Assembly: GCA_025594325.1 (NCBI GenBank) | Contig: JANHCV010000001.1 | Location: forward strand, 930,001 to 994,000 | DNA from: Blastocladiella emersonii ATCC 22665 | Taxonomy: Eukaryota > Blastocladiomycota > Blastocladiomycetes > Blastocladiales > Blastocladiaceae | Length of the DNA: 64,000 nucleotides | Reading direction: 5' to 3' | Shown here: positions 1-12,291 of the stretch, piece by piece | How the letters are laid out: each line of letters starts with the position of its first letter | Position numbering within the stretch: position 1 is the stretch's first letter | Notes under the pieces: generated by a model | What the model saw: the letters and a program-made list of their open reading frames with translations, nothing else | The model's database searches: none | What the model was told of the DNA's origin: nothing | Position numbers and translations under genes: made by a program

Positions 1-6
1 ACTGCC

Positions 7-3000
7 ATGCCCTCGGCCATCGACGATGTCTCCGTGGCGGCGAGCGCCTCGGCCTCGGTCGCCAGCAGCCAGCCCGTGAGCTTCTCCATCGCCGGGAGCT
101 CCAAGGCCAGCACGCGGCCCGCCAACCGCCAGCAGCCCTTCCTCGAGCTCGGCTACGAGCTCCGCGAGACGCTCGGTGAGGGCGAATTCGGTACGCTGCT
201 CCCGCCTCGTTCGCGGCCTGCGAGCGTGTGGTCGCTGCCCGACGTGCGCGATTCGGTCGGCGGCGGTGACAAGGTTTACCTCGCCGCTCGCTGCCGTACT
301 CTGGCCATGCGCGCTCGCGCGATGCTGCTCGAAATAGCGCACCTCGACTGACCTCCCCGCCATTCGCACGGCCGCCGTAGGCAAGGTCAAGCTCGCGTTC
401 CACAGCGGCACCGGCAACAAGGTTGCCATCAAGGTGTTCAAGCGGTCGCGCCTCGACGACGAGGAGAAGCAGCTCAAGCTGATGCGCGAGATCTCCATCC
501 TCAACTCGGTCGTCCACAAGTCGATTGTGCGCCTGTTCGAGGTCCTCGAGACGGACGAGCTCATCGGCCTCGTCATCGAGCTGCTCGACCAGGAGCTCTT
601 CGACTACATCCTCAACAACAAGTTTCTGCCCGAGCCCGAGGCCGGCCGCCTCTTCGCCCAGCTCGTCGACGGCGTCAACTACCTGCACGCCAAGGGCGTC
701 GTGCACCGCGACCTCAAGCTCGAGAACCTGCTGCTGTCGAGCGAGAACAACCTCGTCATCATCGACTTTGGGTTTGCCAACCAGTTCCCGAGCCGCGCCC
801 CGGACGCCCACGACGCCATGCAGTTCGCGACGCCCGAGCGCGCCCTCGCCGTGCCCGACCGCCACTTCCTCATGGCCACGTCGTGCGGCTCGCCGTGCTA
901 CGCCGCGCCCGAGCTCGTGGTCGCCGACGGCTACGTCGGCACCTGCGCCGACGTGTGGTCTTGCGGCGTGATCCTGTTCGCCATGCTCGCCGGCTACCTG
1001 CCGTTCGACGACGACCCGGAGAACCCGCACGGCGACAACATCACGCTGCTGTACAAGTACATTCTGTCGGACCCGACGCCGCTGCACCTCCCGCCGCACC
1101 TCTCGCCCGACGCGCAGGACCTGCTCTCGCGCATGCTCGTCCCCGACCCGGAGCTCCGCCTCACCATGCGCGAGGTCATGGACCACGCCTGGCTCGCGCC
1201 CTTCCGCGCCGTCTTCAACGTCGACTACTCGCTCCCGCCGCCCGTCCCGCAAAAGGATCCGCACCGCCGCCGCTCGCGCACACCGACGTCGTCGGTCGGG
1301 TCCCCGCGATCGCCCGCCCCGGGCAGCATCTACGCGCCCGAGTTCTCGCCGCAGATGCAGCCGCAGCAGCCCATGCCGCCGGTATCGTCGGCGACGAGCG
1401 CCGCGGTTGCCGCCGCGACGGCAGCTGTCCTCGCACCACCGCCATCGCTCACCGCGCCGCTCTCGGTCCCCGTCCTCAACGGCGCCGGGCCGACCGCCAT
1501 GGACGTGGACGCGCAGCCGCCAGCACGCGCCGCGACCACCTCGCCCACCATGTACGCCTACGACATGGTCCTCCCCGCTGCCGAGACGGGCAGCGAGCGC
1601 GGCAGCAGCAGCAGCAGCGGCAACAGCATGCAGATCGACGGACCCGCCGGCTTCTCCGGCGCGCCAGCCGACGTGGTCATGTCGGACGCCCATCACCCGC
1701 ACCGCGGCATGACCCCGCCGCCGCGGCCCTTTTCGGTCGACAACTCGCAGTTGTCGCCGATCCGGACACGCACCGACCTCGACGGGTCGCCGCTCGCCGC
1801 GGGCCCGACCTTGGGGCTCGCCAACAGCGCGTCGGCCAACGGCATGAACGGCAACTACGCCTCGTCCACGACGCACGCCACCGCGTCGTCCTCGAAGCGC
1901 AACACGTTCACGGGCTTCTTCCAGAAGCCCAAGGGCGACTTCCTCGAGCTGCTCAAGTCGTCCATCTCGAAGCGCCGCTGGATGAAGCGCAAGGACCTGC
2001 CCATGACCAAGGAGGAGACGCCGACGCGGTTCGTCGACCCCGCGCCTGCTCCCGTTCCCGCTCCCGCACCACCACTCGTGCAGCAGCAGTACCAGCCGCT
2101 GCCAGCTCCCGCTGCCGCGCCGACGTCGCACGGCAACGGCGGTCTCCTCGCGACTCTCGGCCGCCGCGGCGACGACCAGGTGTTCCAGCGCACGGACGTC
2201 GGGCCCGAGACCATCCAGCACGTCTTCGACCCGACGGCGCAGCTCCCGGGCGTGCCACCAGCCGCCGCCGATGGCGCCGACGACCTCCCCGTGCACCGGC
2301 ACCAGCGCAGCAAGTCGGTCGGCGGCACGTCGATCGTCGACACGTTCCGGCGCGGCGCGCGGTCCCTGTACGAGACCGAGACCGTGTACGAGCGGACGGA
2401 CGTGCCGCCCGTGCCCGTCCTCCCCGACGGCCTGCTCTCGCCCGTGCCGCTCCCGACGCCGCCCTCGGGCCCGTACGTCTCCGTGTACGGCACGACGAGC
2501 GCGGCCGACGCGCTGCTCCCGTCGTCGGCCATGGACTCGCCCAGCAAGCAGCGCGGGCGGTCCAAGTCGACGTCGGGCAAGGACCGGTCGACCCCCGGCG
2601 GCCACCGCCGCGGCCGGTCCCTGTCGGACGTGATCATGGGCCGCAAGCGCGCGTCCGAGGTCCCGCCGCCGCTCCCCAGCACGTATTTCGCGTCGCTCGC
2701 GCCGCGTATCGTCGGCGAGGAGGTGGCGCGCACGTTCCCGGCCGAGGCCATGACGTCGCACACGCCCGAGATGGCGCTGTTCGAGGCGCGCAAGATCCTC
2801 GAGGGCCTCGGCGCGGTCGTCGTCGGCCACGCCACGGACCCCGTGCGCGGGATCCCCGGCCACGGCGACGGACCCTTCATGCTCAAGTGCCGCATCAAGA
2901 TCGGCAAGAACGGCATCTCGCAGGCCCGCCTCAAGGCCGAGCTCGACGCCCTCACGCTGCTCGCGCACGACGAGGACTACAACCCCGTGTCGCTCCCGAC

Positions 3001-3769
3001 CGTCGCCGCCGCGGCCGCGGCTGCCAGCCACGACGACCCGCTCAACCTCGACCGCGACACGGCGCCGCGCCGCCGCAAGTCGTCCTCGGCTAGCTCCGCG
3101 TACATGGACTCGCTGTCCGTCTACTCGGGGTACTCGGTCGGTGGCAACGGCGCCGCGGTCCTCCCCGAGGACTACCCGCCGCTCTACACGCAGCCCGACG
3201 TGACGGCGGCGATCGCGGCCGGCCGGACCTCGGCCAACCCGAGTTCCGTCGCCGGACTCACCGCCGCCGCTTCCGCACCCTCGGCGTCGAGCGCGCCCGC
3301 GCCGTCCGCGACGCCCGTCCTCGTCCCGGGGCAGCTGCAGACGACGGCGCAGTCGTACGAGCACGCGATGCTAGCGCACTCGACGCACGCGGCCGAGGCG
3401 GCCAACGGCATGTTCTTGCACGACAAGCCGGTGTCGGTGCACTACTCGTCGTACTACTCGGCGACGCCGACCATGTCGGCGCAGTCGCGCGCCATCAACG
3501 AGGGGATCCACGTCGGGGCCGTGGCGCGCACGCCGACGAAAGCCAAGCTCGGTGGCCGGTTCAAGGGGTTCAGTTTCGGGCCCGACATCCTGTTCACGAT
3601 CGAGGTGGTCGCGCTCCCCGGCCAGGCCCAGGCGCTCGGCGGGTCGGGCGTGTTTGCGCTCGTGTTCCACCGCACCAAGGGGAACTCGGTCACGTACGGC
3701 CGTATCAAGCAGATCGTCATGTCCAAGATGTACCGCACCGACGACAAGCTGCGGCAAGTTCTCGGCTGA
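7..3769 (+). CDS. Kin4-like CAMKL serine/threonine protein kinase (5' end may lie outside the window)
   Basis: Exons 7-190 and 381-3769 give about 1190 residues. The intron (191-380, GTACGC...TAG) splits the glycine-rich loop codon, and joining it restores GEGEFGKVKL. Visible kinase motifs are VAIK (lysine near residue 79), HRDLKLENLL (near 170), DFGFANQF (near 190), a CGSPCYAAPEL activation segment, and a DVWSCGVILFAMLAGYLPF helix. The DDDPENPHGDN stretch after it is typical of fungal Kin4/Ppk1 kinases. About 25 extra residues lie between DFG and the activation-loop CGSP. A long Ser/Pro/Ala-rich disordered region follows. The last ~70 residues resemble a degenerate KA1 membrane/autoinhibition fold. 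Family role: spindle-position checkpoint or septation control. The reading frame is open to base 1, so the ATG at 7 is only the first visible start. Specific orthology to Kin4 is inferred. Confidence 0.8.
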
Positions 3770-4229
3770 GGGAGGGGTTCGAGTGTGATTCTGTTGTACA
3801 ATTTTGTGTGAGTTTTGCTGTGTTGCTCGCAGTTGACTAGACTATCTTCGTTTTTGTTGACCTTGCCCTCTGTCTTGGTGAGCTTTGGTGGTCATGGCCG
3901 CGGTCGCGGTCGTGGCCGTGGTCGTTCACCGGTGGCGGGCGAGCCCACCGAGCGAGCGCGACCTCACAACACGCCACGAACGATTTCTCGCTAGCACTGA
4001 CGAATCACCAAGATCACAACGCTCATTCAAGGCGGAGACAATAAGACGTGAGAGATTGAAGAGGCACGAGCATGTATTCATCTGGCCAGTACACGACCAG
4101 GCGGACATCCGCTCGTGCGGGGGAGGCCGAAGCAGGAGGAAGAGCGCGCGTCGCGACCGGGGTCACGGCGCACACATCATTCCAGCTACGACGACGGGGT
4201 GGGGGTGTGCGGGAGCAACAACGGGGAGC
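3770..4229. other. Convergent intergenic region
   Basis: This is the 3' flank shared by the kinase (+) and ribosomal protein (-) genes. T/G-rich sequence near 3785-3870 looks like the kinase 3' UTR. The open frames here lack a recognisable protein. Nothing else is seen. Confidence 0.5.
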
Positions 4230-5033
4230 TTAGGCCCAGTTGTCGGCGTCCTCGGTGGTGGCCTCGGCGGCATCGGGGGCCGACCAGTCCTCGACGGCGT
4301 CGCCCGAGGTCCACTCCTCGTTGGTGGCCTCAGCGCCGTCCATGGCGGTGATGACGGGGACGGCCTCCTTGGCCTTCTCGGCGGCGGCGGCGGCCTCCTT
4401 CTCGGCCTCGTCGGCGTCGCGGAAGAAGAACATATCGGCCATGACCTCCCAGGGCTGGGCGCGGGGGAGGACACCGCGGATGCGGAGCACCTCGCGGGCG
4501 AGGAGGTACCACATGAGGCCGACCGAGTTCTTGGACTTGGTGTTGCAGGGGATGGCAATGTCGACGTTGGACAGGGGCGCGTCGGTGTCGCAGAAGGCGA
4601 TCACGGGCATGTTGACGTACGACGACTCCTTGATGGCCTGGGCGTCGGTGCGGGGGTCGGTGACGATGATGAGGCGGGGCTCCTTGTAGTTGCGGGTGAT
4701 GTAGTTGGTGAAGTTACCGGGGGTGAAGCGGCCGGCAATGGCCTGGGCGCCAGTGTACTTGGCGTACTTGAGCACGGCGCGCTGGCCGTAGGGGCGGCCC
4801 GAGATGGCCACGACATCGGCGGGGTTGTCGATGGCGGCGATGACGCGGGCGGCGAGAACGAGCTTCTCCCAGGTCTTGCCGAAGTTGATGATGTTGACAC
4901 CATCGGCGCGGCGCTTGTGCACGTACTTGGCCATCTGCGAGTTGCAGTTCTTGGCGCCGATGTGCGACTGGGCGCTCAGGAGCATGGTGGCATCCTGGTG
5001 GGTCAGGGCGAGGGCGGCGGGAACCTGCGACAT
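4230..5033 (-). CDS. RPS0: 40S ribosomal protein uS2 (RPS0/RPSA, laminin-receptor family)
   Basis: This 267-residue intronless gene starts [10 protein letters not shown]; the frame is open upstream but that extension is not family-like. The conserved uS2 core is present: [71 protein letters not shown] and [27 protein letters not shown]. The tail is acidic with repeated W-containing peptides, as in eukaryotic RPSA, and ends TAA. uS2 assembles on the back of the 40S subunit and is needed for 20S pre-rRNA maturation. The gene is convergent with the kinase and divergent from the mitochondrial TPR gene at 5660. Confidence 0.96.
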   Translation of the reverse strand: MSQVPAALALTHQDATMLLSAQSHIGAKNCNSQMAKYVHKRRADGVNIINFGKTWEKLVLAARVIAAIDNPADVVAISGRPYGQRAVLKYAKYTGAQAIAGRFTPGNFTNYITRNYKEPRLIIVTDPRTDAQAIKESSYVNMPVIAFCDTDAPLSNVDIAIPCNTKSKNSVGLMWYLLAREVLRIRGVLPRAQPWEVMADMFFFRDADEAEKEAAAAAEKAKEAVPVITAMDGAEATNEEWTSGDAVEDWSAPDAAEATTEDADNWA

Positions 5034-5659
5034 TTTGCGTTCAAAGTGATGGACGAACGGCGGCTGTTGGCGGGGGCGCAAGGTCGACGTCAGTGGTCGG
5101 TTCTCGAGTGCGGGGCTGGAGCTGCTCGCCGTCGCGGTCGTCACCGGCCACCACGTCGTCGTCACCGCCGGGACGTCGCGCTTGCCACGCAAGACTCCAG
5201 CAACGCATTCCCACGGCGTTTTTCGAGCGCTTCGCCACCTAACGGTCCGTCGAGCGGGCGGTCCGCGGTGAACGAGCAAAACGGCGTAGTTTCGCCGTGC
5301 AGCGGCGGAGCGCAGTGCCGCGAAAAGCGGTGGTCACATCCAGCCATCCGCGTGGCGAGCAGCGGGCGGGACCGTATAGGTCGGCGAGACGGCCAGTTGG
5401 CGGGCGACGACGATCACGGTGGCGGCGACGGTCGCGAAGACGACGGCGACGGCGGGCAGCAGTTACATGGTGTGACAAGGCACATACGGGACGCGGCAAA
5501 AATCCTGAGAGAGCGAGCAGTCTACGAGCGGTGCGGCCCGAATCAGCCCGCCCGCTCAGGTGTGGCGCCCGCCGATCACCTTGTGCTCGAGCGCCACGCG
5601 GCGGCCTTCACAACACAGCTAGACCTCAGCCCTTGCGAGCTCGTCACCATCACACAACG
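5034..5659. promoter_or_regulatory. Divergent promoter region between uS2 and the TPR gene
   Basis: This 626-nt GC-rich interval must hold the promoters of uS2 (-) and the TPR gene (+). No TATA-like box or protein-like reading frame is recognised. Confidence 0.4.
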
Positions 5660-7057
5660 ATGTTACGCACGACGCTCGGCGCGCGGACCCTCCGCAATGT
5701 ATCACAGCGGGTGAGCCGCGGCGTGTCCACGGAAGCGACGACCAAGGCGGCGCGCGAGGCGGCGGCCGAGACGCGGCGGCTCAACGAGGCCAAGCGGCGG
5801 GCGCTGCTGCGCGAGGACTTTGCGCTGCCGCTGCGCATGGGCCGCGGGATCCTGTACGTGGTGGCGTCGGTCGGGATCGTGCTGGGGATCCACACCATGG
5901 CGATCCACGCGTACGCCGAGCACTCGGCGCCGACGCCGCCCGCCTTCGACTTCTGGACGCGCGTGCACCTGCGCCGCGCGTGGCTGCTCGAGAAGCACCA
6001 GAGCGACCTCGACGCCGCCGAGCGGTACCTCGCCCGCGCGCTCGAGACCGAGACGGGGCTCGCCGACAAGGGGTGGACGCTGTGGAAGAAGGAGTACCTC
6101 AGCCTCGTGCTCAAGCTCGCCCACGTCAGGCTGCTGCGCCGCCGCCCCGACGAGGCCATCCAGATCCTGCAGCCCGTGTCGGACGAGCTCCACGCCAAGC
6201 TCGAGCGCGAGATGGAGGCCGCCGTTCAGGGCGCGGCGACCGGCGGCGCCATCATGTACCCGGAGCCCCTGCAGCGGCTCGCCGCCATCGTCGTCCGACT
6301 CGACACCAAGCTCGCCGGCCTGCACACGCGCGTCGGCCACCCCGGCGTGGCCGAGGAGCTCGCCGAGAACGCGATCGACCTCGCGCTCATTCTCAACGCG
6401 TCGCCCCGCGATTTGGCGAATGCGCGCCTCGCCGCGGCGGATGCGCTCAAGGCGCAGCCCGAGCGCTCCGCCGAGGCCACGGCCGCGTACGCGTCGCTCG
6501 TCGCCGACCTCGACTCGGCTTCGTTCGTCGACACCGACGCGGCGAACCTCGAGACCCCCGAGGTGCCGTACCTCGAGGAGGGCCTCCCGCAGTCGAACCC
6601 GGTGCCGTGTGTTGCGGCCATTGGCGAATTCCACCTGGGCGACCTCCTCCTGTCCGAACGCCGCCGCGCCGCTTCTTCGACCAAGGCCGAGGCACCCTCT
6701 TCGTCGTCGTGGTTCCGCTCGTCTCCCGCCAAGTCGACGGTGCACGTCCCGACTCCCGAGGACATCCTCGTGCACTTTGAGCGCGCCCTCGCCCGCGCCG
6801 AGCAGGCGCCCGCGGCCCGCGCGTGCGGCGAGTGCAAGGCCGCAACGCTGTCGACGCTCGGCGCCTTTTTCCGCCGCGAGGGCGACGAGGTGCAGGCCGT
6901 CGACCTGTTCCGCGCCGGGCTCGCAGCCGCGCAGGCGGTCGGCGATATCGAGGCCGAGTCGCTGTGCGAGACGCAGCTGCACGAGCTCGGCGTCCTCGCG
7001 ACGCCGGCGGCAGCGGACGAGGTCACGGCCGAGGCCAAGGCCGAGTCTGATTCCTGA
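5660..7057 (+). CDS. Mitochondrial membrane TPR protein, Mgr3-like
   Basis: This 465-residue intronless gene starts MLRTTLGARTLRN, an arginine/alanine/serine-rich, acid-poor amphipathic leader typical of mitochondrial import. One membrane segment follows at about residues 62-85 (ILYVVASVGIVLGIHTM). The rest is helical repeats of TPR type, for example FWTRVHLRRAWLLEKHQSDLDAAERYL arranged as helix pairs, then RPDEAIQIL and a last pair near residues 370-440. This layout (presequence, single membrane span, TPRs) matches the fungal Mgr3 family, an adaptor of the inner-membrane i-AAA protease. Orthology is inferred from architecture, so another mitochondrial TPR protein remains possible. Confidence 0.75.
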   Translation: MLRTTLGARTLRNVSQRVSRGVSTEATTKAAREAAAETRRLNEAKRRALLREDFALPLRMGRGILYVVASVGIVLGIHTMAIHAYAEHSAPTPPAFDFWTRVHLRRAWLLEKHQSDLDAAERYLARALETETGLADKGWTLWKKEYLSLVLKLAHVRLLRRRPDEAIQILQPVSDELHAKLEREMEAAVQGAATGGAIMYPEPLQRLAAIVVRLDTKLAGLHTRVGHPGVAEELAENAIDLALILNASPRDLANARLAAADALKAQPERSAEATAAYASLVADLDSASFVDTDAANLETPEVPYLEEGLPQSNPVPCVAAIGEFHLGDLLLSERRRAASSTKAEAPSSSSWFRSSPAKSTVHVPTPEDILVHFERALARAEQAPAARACGECKAATLSTLGAFFRREGDEVQAVDLFRAGLAAAQAVGDIEAESLCETQLHELGVLATPAAADEVTAEAKAESDS

Positions 7058-7471
7058 ATACCGATACAATAGCCCCATTTATTTGGACATGAGCAACACT
7101 AGGAGAGGGGAGGTGGAGAAGCGCGAAGACAAGGCCCAGGTGGCCTCAGCTGACGCCGGCGCACGACCGAGTCGACGTCGATCACTCTCGGTCTGAACCG
7201 CGCGCCGCGCTTCTTTGCTCCCGAGTGCCCCGCCCGCTGCGAACCGGCTACGACGCACGCGCTGTTGCGTACGTGCTCCTCTCCCTGCAACGGCCTCGCC
7301 GACGCGCAACGTACCGACTGCTGAGACTAACGACCGGTCCTCCCTCGGCCGTCCAGATTCTCGACCGACGAGTGCTCGCAGTCGCTGCTGTCCCCTCCGC
7401 TCGGCTCGCGCGCGTTAGTCACCGCGTCGCTGTCGCCGACCACCACCACCACCGCTACAACACCGACAACC
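7058..7471. promoter_or_regulatory. PRP8 upstream region with CACC-repeat leader
   Basis: This 414-nt interval between two plus-strand genes contains the TPR gene 3' flank and the PRP8 promoter and 5' UTR. A (CAC)n run at 7441-7453 lies 18 nt before the PRP8 ATG. Similar CAC-rich leaders occur before the nucleotidase and BTG genes. Confidence 0.45.
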
Positions 7472-10400
7472 ATGCCGCCCAAGGGTGGCCCTCCCGGGTT
7501 CCCCGGCCGCCGGTCTGCGGGCCCGCCGCCGGGCATCCCGGCCAAGCCGCGCACGGCGCCCGGCGGCGGCCGCGGTGCCCCCGCCGTGTCGTCGGCGCCT
7601 GCCGCTCCCGCCGCGCCCGCGCTGCCGCAGCCGCTGTCGGCCGACAAGATCGCGCTCAAGGCGCGGCAGTGGACGACGGCGCGCGCGCAAAAGTTCAGCG
7701 AGAAGCGCAAGCACGGCATGTCGGCGCCGGCCAAGGTGTCGCTGCCGCCCGAGCACCTGCGCAAGATCGTCAAGGACCACGGCGATATGTCGTCGCGCAA
7801 GTTCCGCAACGACAAGCGCGTGTACCTCGGCGCGCTCAAGTACATGCCTCACGCCATCATGAAGCTGCTCGAGAACATGCCCATGCCGTGGGAGCAGGTG
7901 CGCGAGGTGCCCGTCCTGTACCACATGTCGGCCGCCATCACCTTCGTGCACGAGATCCCGCGCGTCATCGAGCCCGTCTTCATTGCCCAGTGGGCGTCCA
8001 TGTGGATCACCATGCGCCGCGAGAAGCGCGACCGCCGCCACTTCAAGCGCATGCGCTTCCCGCCCTTTGACGACGAGGAGCCGCCGCTCGACTACGCCGA
8101 CAACATTCTGGGTGTCGAGCCGCTCGAGGCCATCCAGATGGAGCTCGACGAGGACGAGGACGCGGCCATCGCCGACTGGTTCTATGACCACAAGCCGCTG
8201 CTCGACTCGTGCAAGGTCAACGGGCCGTCGTACCGCAAGTGGAACCTCGACCTCCCCATCATGGCCACGCTGCACCGCATCGCTGGCCAGCTGCTCAGCG
8301 ACCTCAACGACCCCAACTACTTCTACCTCTTCGACAAGCAGTCCTTCTTCACCTCGAAAGCCCTCAACATGGCCATCCCGGGCGGGCCCAAGTTCGAGCC
8401 GCTGCACCGCGACATGGACACGGCCGAGGAGGACTGGAACGAGTTCAACGACATCCACAAGATCATTGTCCGCCACCCGCTGCGCACCGAGTACAAGGTC
8501 GCCTTCCCGTTCCTCTACAACTCGCTGCCGCGCTCGGTCCACGTCGCCTGGTACCACCACCCGGCCTCGGTCTACATCAAGCCCGAGGACCCGGACCTGC
8601 CCGCCTTCTACTTTGACCCGATCATCAACCCCATCTCGTCGCGCGCGCTGCGGTCCACGGCCCTCGTCGCCCACGAGGACACGCTGTTCGGGCCCGACCG
8701 CCGCGACGAGCTCGGCGACGACCACCCGGACAACGGCCTGTTCGACCTCGACGACGATTTCCAGCTGCCCGAGGACGTGGCGCCGTTCCTCGCCGACGAG
8801 GACCTGTACACGGACAACACGGCGAGCGGCATCGCGCTGTATTTCGCGCCGCACCCGTTCAACAAGCGCAGCGGCAACATGCGGCGCGCGCAGGACGTGC
8901 CGCTCGTCAAGGCGTGGTACCTCGAGCACTGCCCGCCCGACCAGCCCGTCAAGGTGCGCGTGTCGTACCAGAAGCTGCTCAAGACGTACGTGCACAACGA
9001 GCTGCTGCACAAGCCGCCCAAGCCCATGCTCAAGCGCAACCTGTTCCGCCAGCTCAAGTCGACCAAGTTCTTCCAGACGACCGAGATCGACTGGGTCGAG
9101 GCCGGCCTGCAGGTCGTCCGCCAGGGGTACAACATGCTCAACCTGCTCATCCACCGCAAGAACCTCAACTACCTGCACCTCGACTACAACTTCAACCTCA
9201 AGCCCATCAAGACGCTCACCACCAAGGAGCGCAAGAAGTCGCGCTTCGGCAACGCCTTCCACCTCATCCGCGAGATCCTGCGCCTCACCAAGCTCATCGT
9301 CGACGCCCACGTCCAGTACCGCCTCGGCAACATCGACGCGTTCCAGCTCGCCGACGGCCTCCAGTACATGTTCGCCCACGTCGGCCAGCTCACCGGCATG
9401 TACCGGTACAAGTACCGCCTCATGCGCCAGATCCGCATGTACGTTGTTTTCTCCCTCACTCTCGACTGCTTCCGGAGCTTACAAACTAACCGCAACTGCT
9501 GCTTGATGTTCCGAATCGCGTAGGTGCAAGGACCTCAAGCACCTCATCTACTACCGGTTCAACACGGGCCCCGTCGGCAAGGGTCCCGGCGTCGGGTTCT
9601 GGGCGCCCGGGTGGCGCGTGTGGCTCTTCTTCCTGCGCGGCATCGTGCCGCTGCTCGAGCGCTGGCTCGGCAACCTGCTCGCGCGCCACTTCGAGGGCCG
9701 CCAGACCAAGGGCATCGCCAAGACGGTCACCAAGCAGCGCGTCGAGTCGCACTTTGACCTCGAGCTGCGCGCCGCCGTCATGCACGACATCCTCGACATG
9801 ATGCCGGCGGGCATCCGCGCCAACAAGTCCAAGGTGATCCTGCAGCACCTGAGCGAGGCGTGGCGGTGCTGGAAGGCCAACATCCCGTGGAAGGTGCCCG
9901 GGCTGCCCGTGCCCGTCGAGAACATCATCCTCCGCTACGTCAAGTCCAAGGCCGACTGGTGGACGTCGGTCGCGCACTACAACCGCGAGCGGATCCGGCG
10001 CGGCGCCACGGTCGACAAGACCGTGTGCAAGAAGAACCTCGGGCGGCTCACGCGGCTGTGGCTCAAGGCCGAGCAGGAGCGCCAGCACAACTACCTCAAG
10101 GACGGGCCCTACGTGTCGGCCGAGGAGGGCATCGCCATCTACACCACCACGGTGCACTGGCTCGAGTCGCGCAAGTTCTCGCCGATCCCCTTCCCGCCGC
10201 TCTCGTACAAGCACGACACCAAGCTGCTGATCCTGGCGCTCGAGCGGCTCAAGGAGGCGTACTCGGTCAAGGGCCGGCTCAACGCGTCGCAGCGCGAGGA
10301 GCTCGGGCTCATCGAGCAGGCGTACGACAACCCGCACGAGACGCTGTCGCGCATCAAGCGGCTGCTGCTCACGCAGCGCACGTTCAAGGAGGTCGGGATC

Positions 10401-12259
10401 CAGTTCATGGACCTGTACTCGCACCTCATCCCCGTGTACGACGTCGAGCCGCTCGAGAAGATCACGGACGCGTACCTCGACCAGTACCTGTGGTACGAGG
10501 CCGACAAGCGCCACCTGTTCCCGGCGTGGATCAAGCCCGCCGACACGGAGCCGCCGCCGTTCCTCGTCTACAAGTGGTGCCAGGGCATCAACAACCTCAC
10601 GGACGTGTGGGACTCGACCGACGGCCAGTGCAACGTGATGCTCGAGACCAGCCTCGTCAAGATGTACGAGAAGATGGACCTCACGCTGCTCAACCGCCTG
10701 CTCCGCCTCATCGTCGACCACAACATCGCCGACTACATGACGGCCAAGAACAACGTGGTGCTCTCGTACAAGGACATGTCGCACGTCAACACGCACGGTC
10801 TGATCCGCGGCCTGCAGTTCGCGTCGTTCATCGTCCAGTACTACGGCCTGGTCCTCGACCTGCTCATCCTCGGGCTCAACCGAGCGGCCGAGATGGCGGG
10901 CCCCGCGCAGCTGCCCAACGACTTTTTGCAGCACCGCGACCGCGAGACCGAGACGCGGCACCCGATCCGCCTGTACGCGCGCTACGTCGACAAGGTGCAC
11001 ATTTTCCTGCGGTTCGACGCCGACGAGGCCAAGGACCTGATCCAGCGGTACCTGACCGAGAACCCGGACCCCAACAACGAGAACATTGTCGGGTACAACA
11101 ACAAGAAGTGCTGGCCGCGCGACTGCCGCATGCGGCTCATGAAGCACGACGTCAACCTCGGGCGCGCCGTGTTCTGGGACTTCAAGAACCGGCTGCCTCG
11201 GTCCATCACGACCATCGAGTGGGAGTCGTCGTTCGCGTCCGTGTACTCCAAGGACAACCCGAACCTGCTGTTCAACATGGCCGGGTTCGATGTGCGCATC
11301 CTGCCCAAGGTGCGCGCCGCCAACGAGGAGTTCACGCTGCGCGAGGGCGTGTGGCACCTCGTCAACGACTCGACCAAGGAGCGCACCGCGCAGGCGTTCC
11401 TCCGCGTCGACGAGGAGTCGATCGCCAAGTTCAACAACCGCATCCGCCAGATCCTCATGGCCTCGGGCTCCACCACCTTCTCCAAGATCATCAACAAGTT
11501 CAACACGTGCCTCATCGGCCTCATGACCTACTACCGCGAGGCCGTCGTCCACACCCGCGAGCTGCTCGACCTCCTCGTCAAGGCCGAGAACAAGATCCAG
11601 ACCCGCGTCAAGATCGGCCTCAACTCCAAGATGCCCTCGCGCTTCCCGCCCGTCGTCGTACGTTTTTCTTTTCTTCGGTTTCGTGGCGCGCTTGCTTGCC
11701 CGATCCTCCCGCCGCGCCGCGAACCGAAAACTGACTCTCTCATTCGCGCCCGATCTTCTAGTTCTACACGCCCAAGGAGCTCGGTGGTCTCGGCATGCTG
11801 TCCATGGGCCACGTCCTGATCCCGCAGAGCGACCTGCGCTGGTCCAAGCAGACCGACGTCGGCATCACGCACTTCCGGTCGGGCATGACGCACGAGGAGG
11901 ACAAGGTGATCCCGAACCTGTTCCGGTACATTCTGCCGTGGGAGTCCGAGTTCATCGACTCGCAGCGCGTGTGGGCCGAGTACGCGCTCAAGCGGCAGGA
12001 GGCGCAGGCGCAGAACCGGCGGCTCACGCTCGACGACCTCGAGGACTGCTGGGACCGCGGGATCCCGCGCGTGTCGACGCTGTTCCAGCGCGACCGGCAC
12101 ACGCTCGCGTACGACAAGGGGTGGCGCGTGCGCACCGAGTTCAAGCAGTACCAGATCCTCAAGGTCAACCCGTTCGCGTGGACGTCGCAGCGGCACGACG
12201 GCAAGCTGTGGAACCTCAACAACTACCGCACCGACGTGATCCAGGCGCTCGGCGGCGTC

Positions 12260-12291
<32 letters not shown>

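Noticed and set aside
883-3093. 736-codon Arg/Ala/Pro-rich overlapping frame on the plus strand
   Set aside because: It is a frame-shadow of the kinase gene with extreme composition and no motifs.
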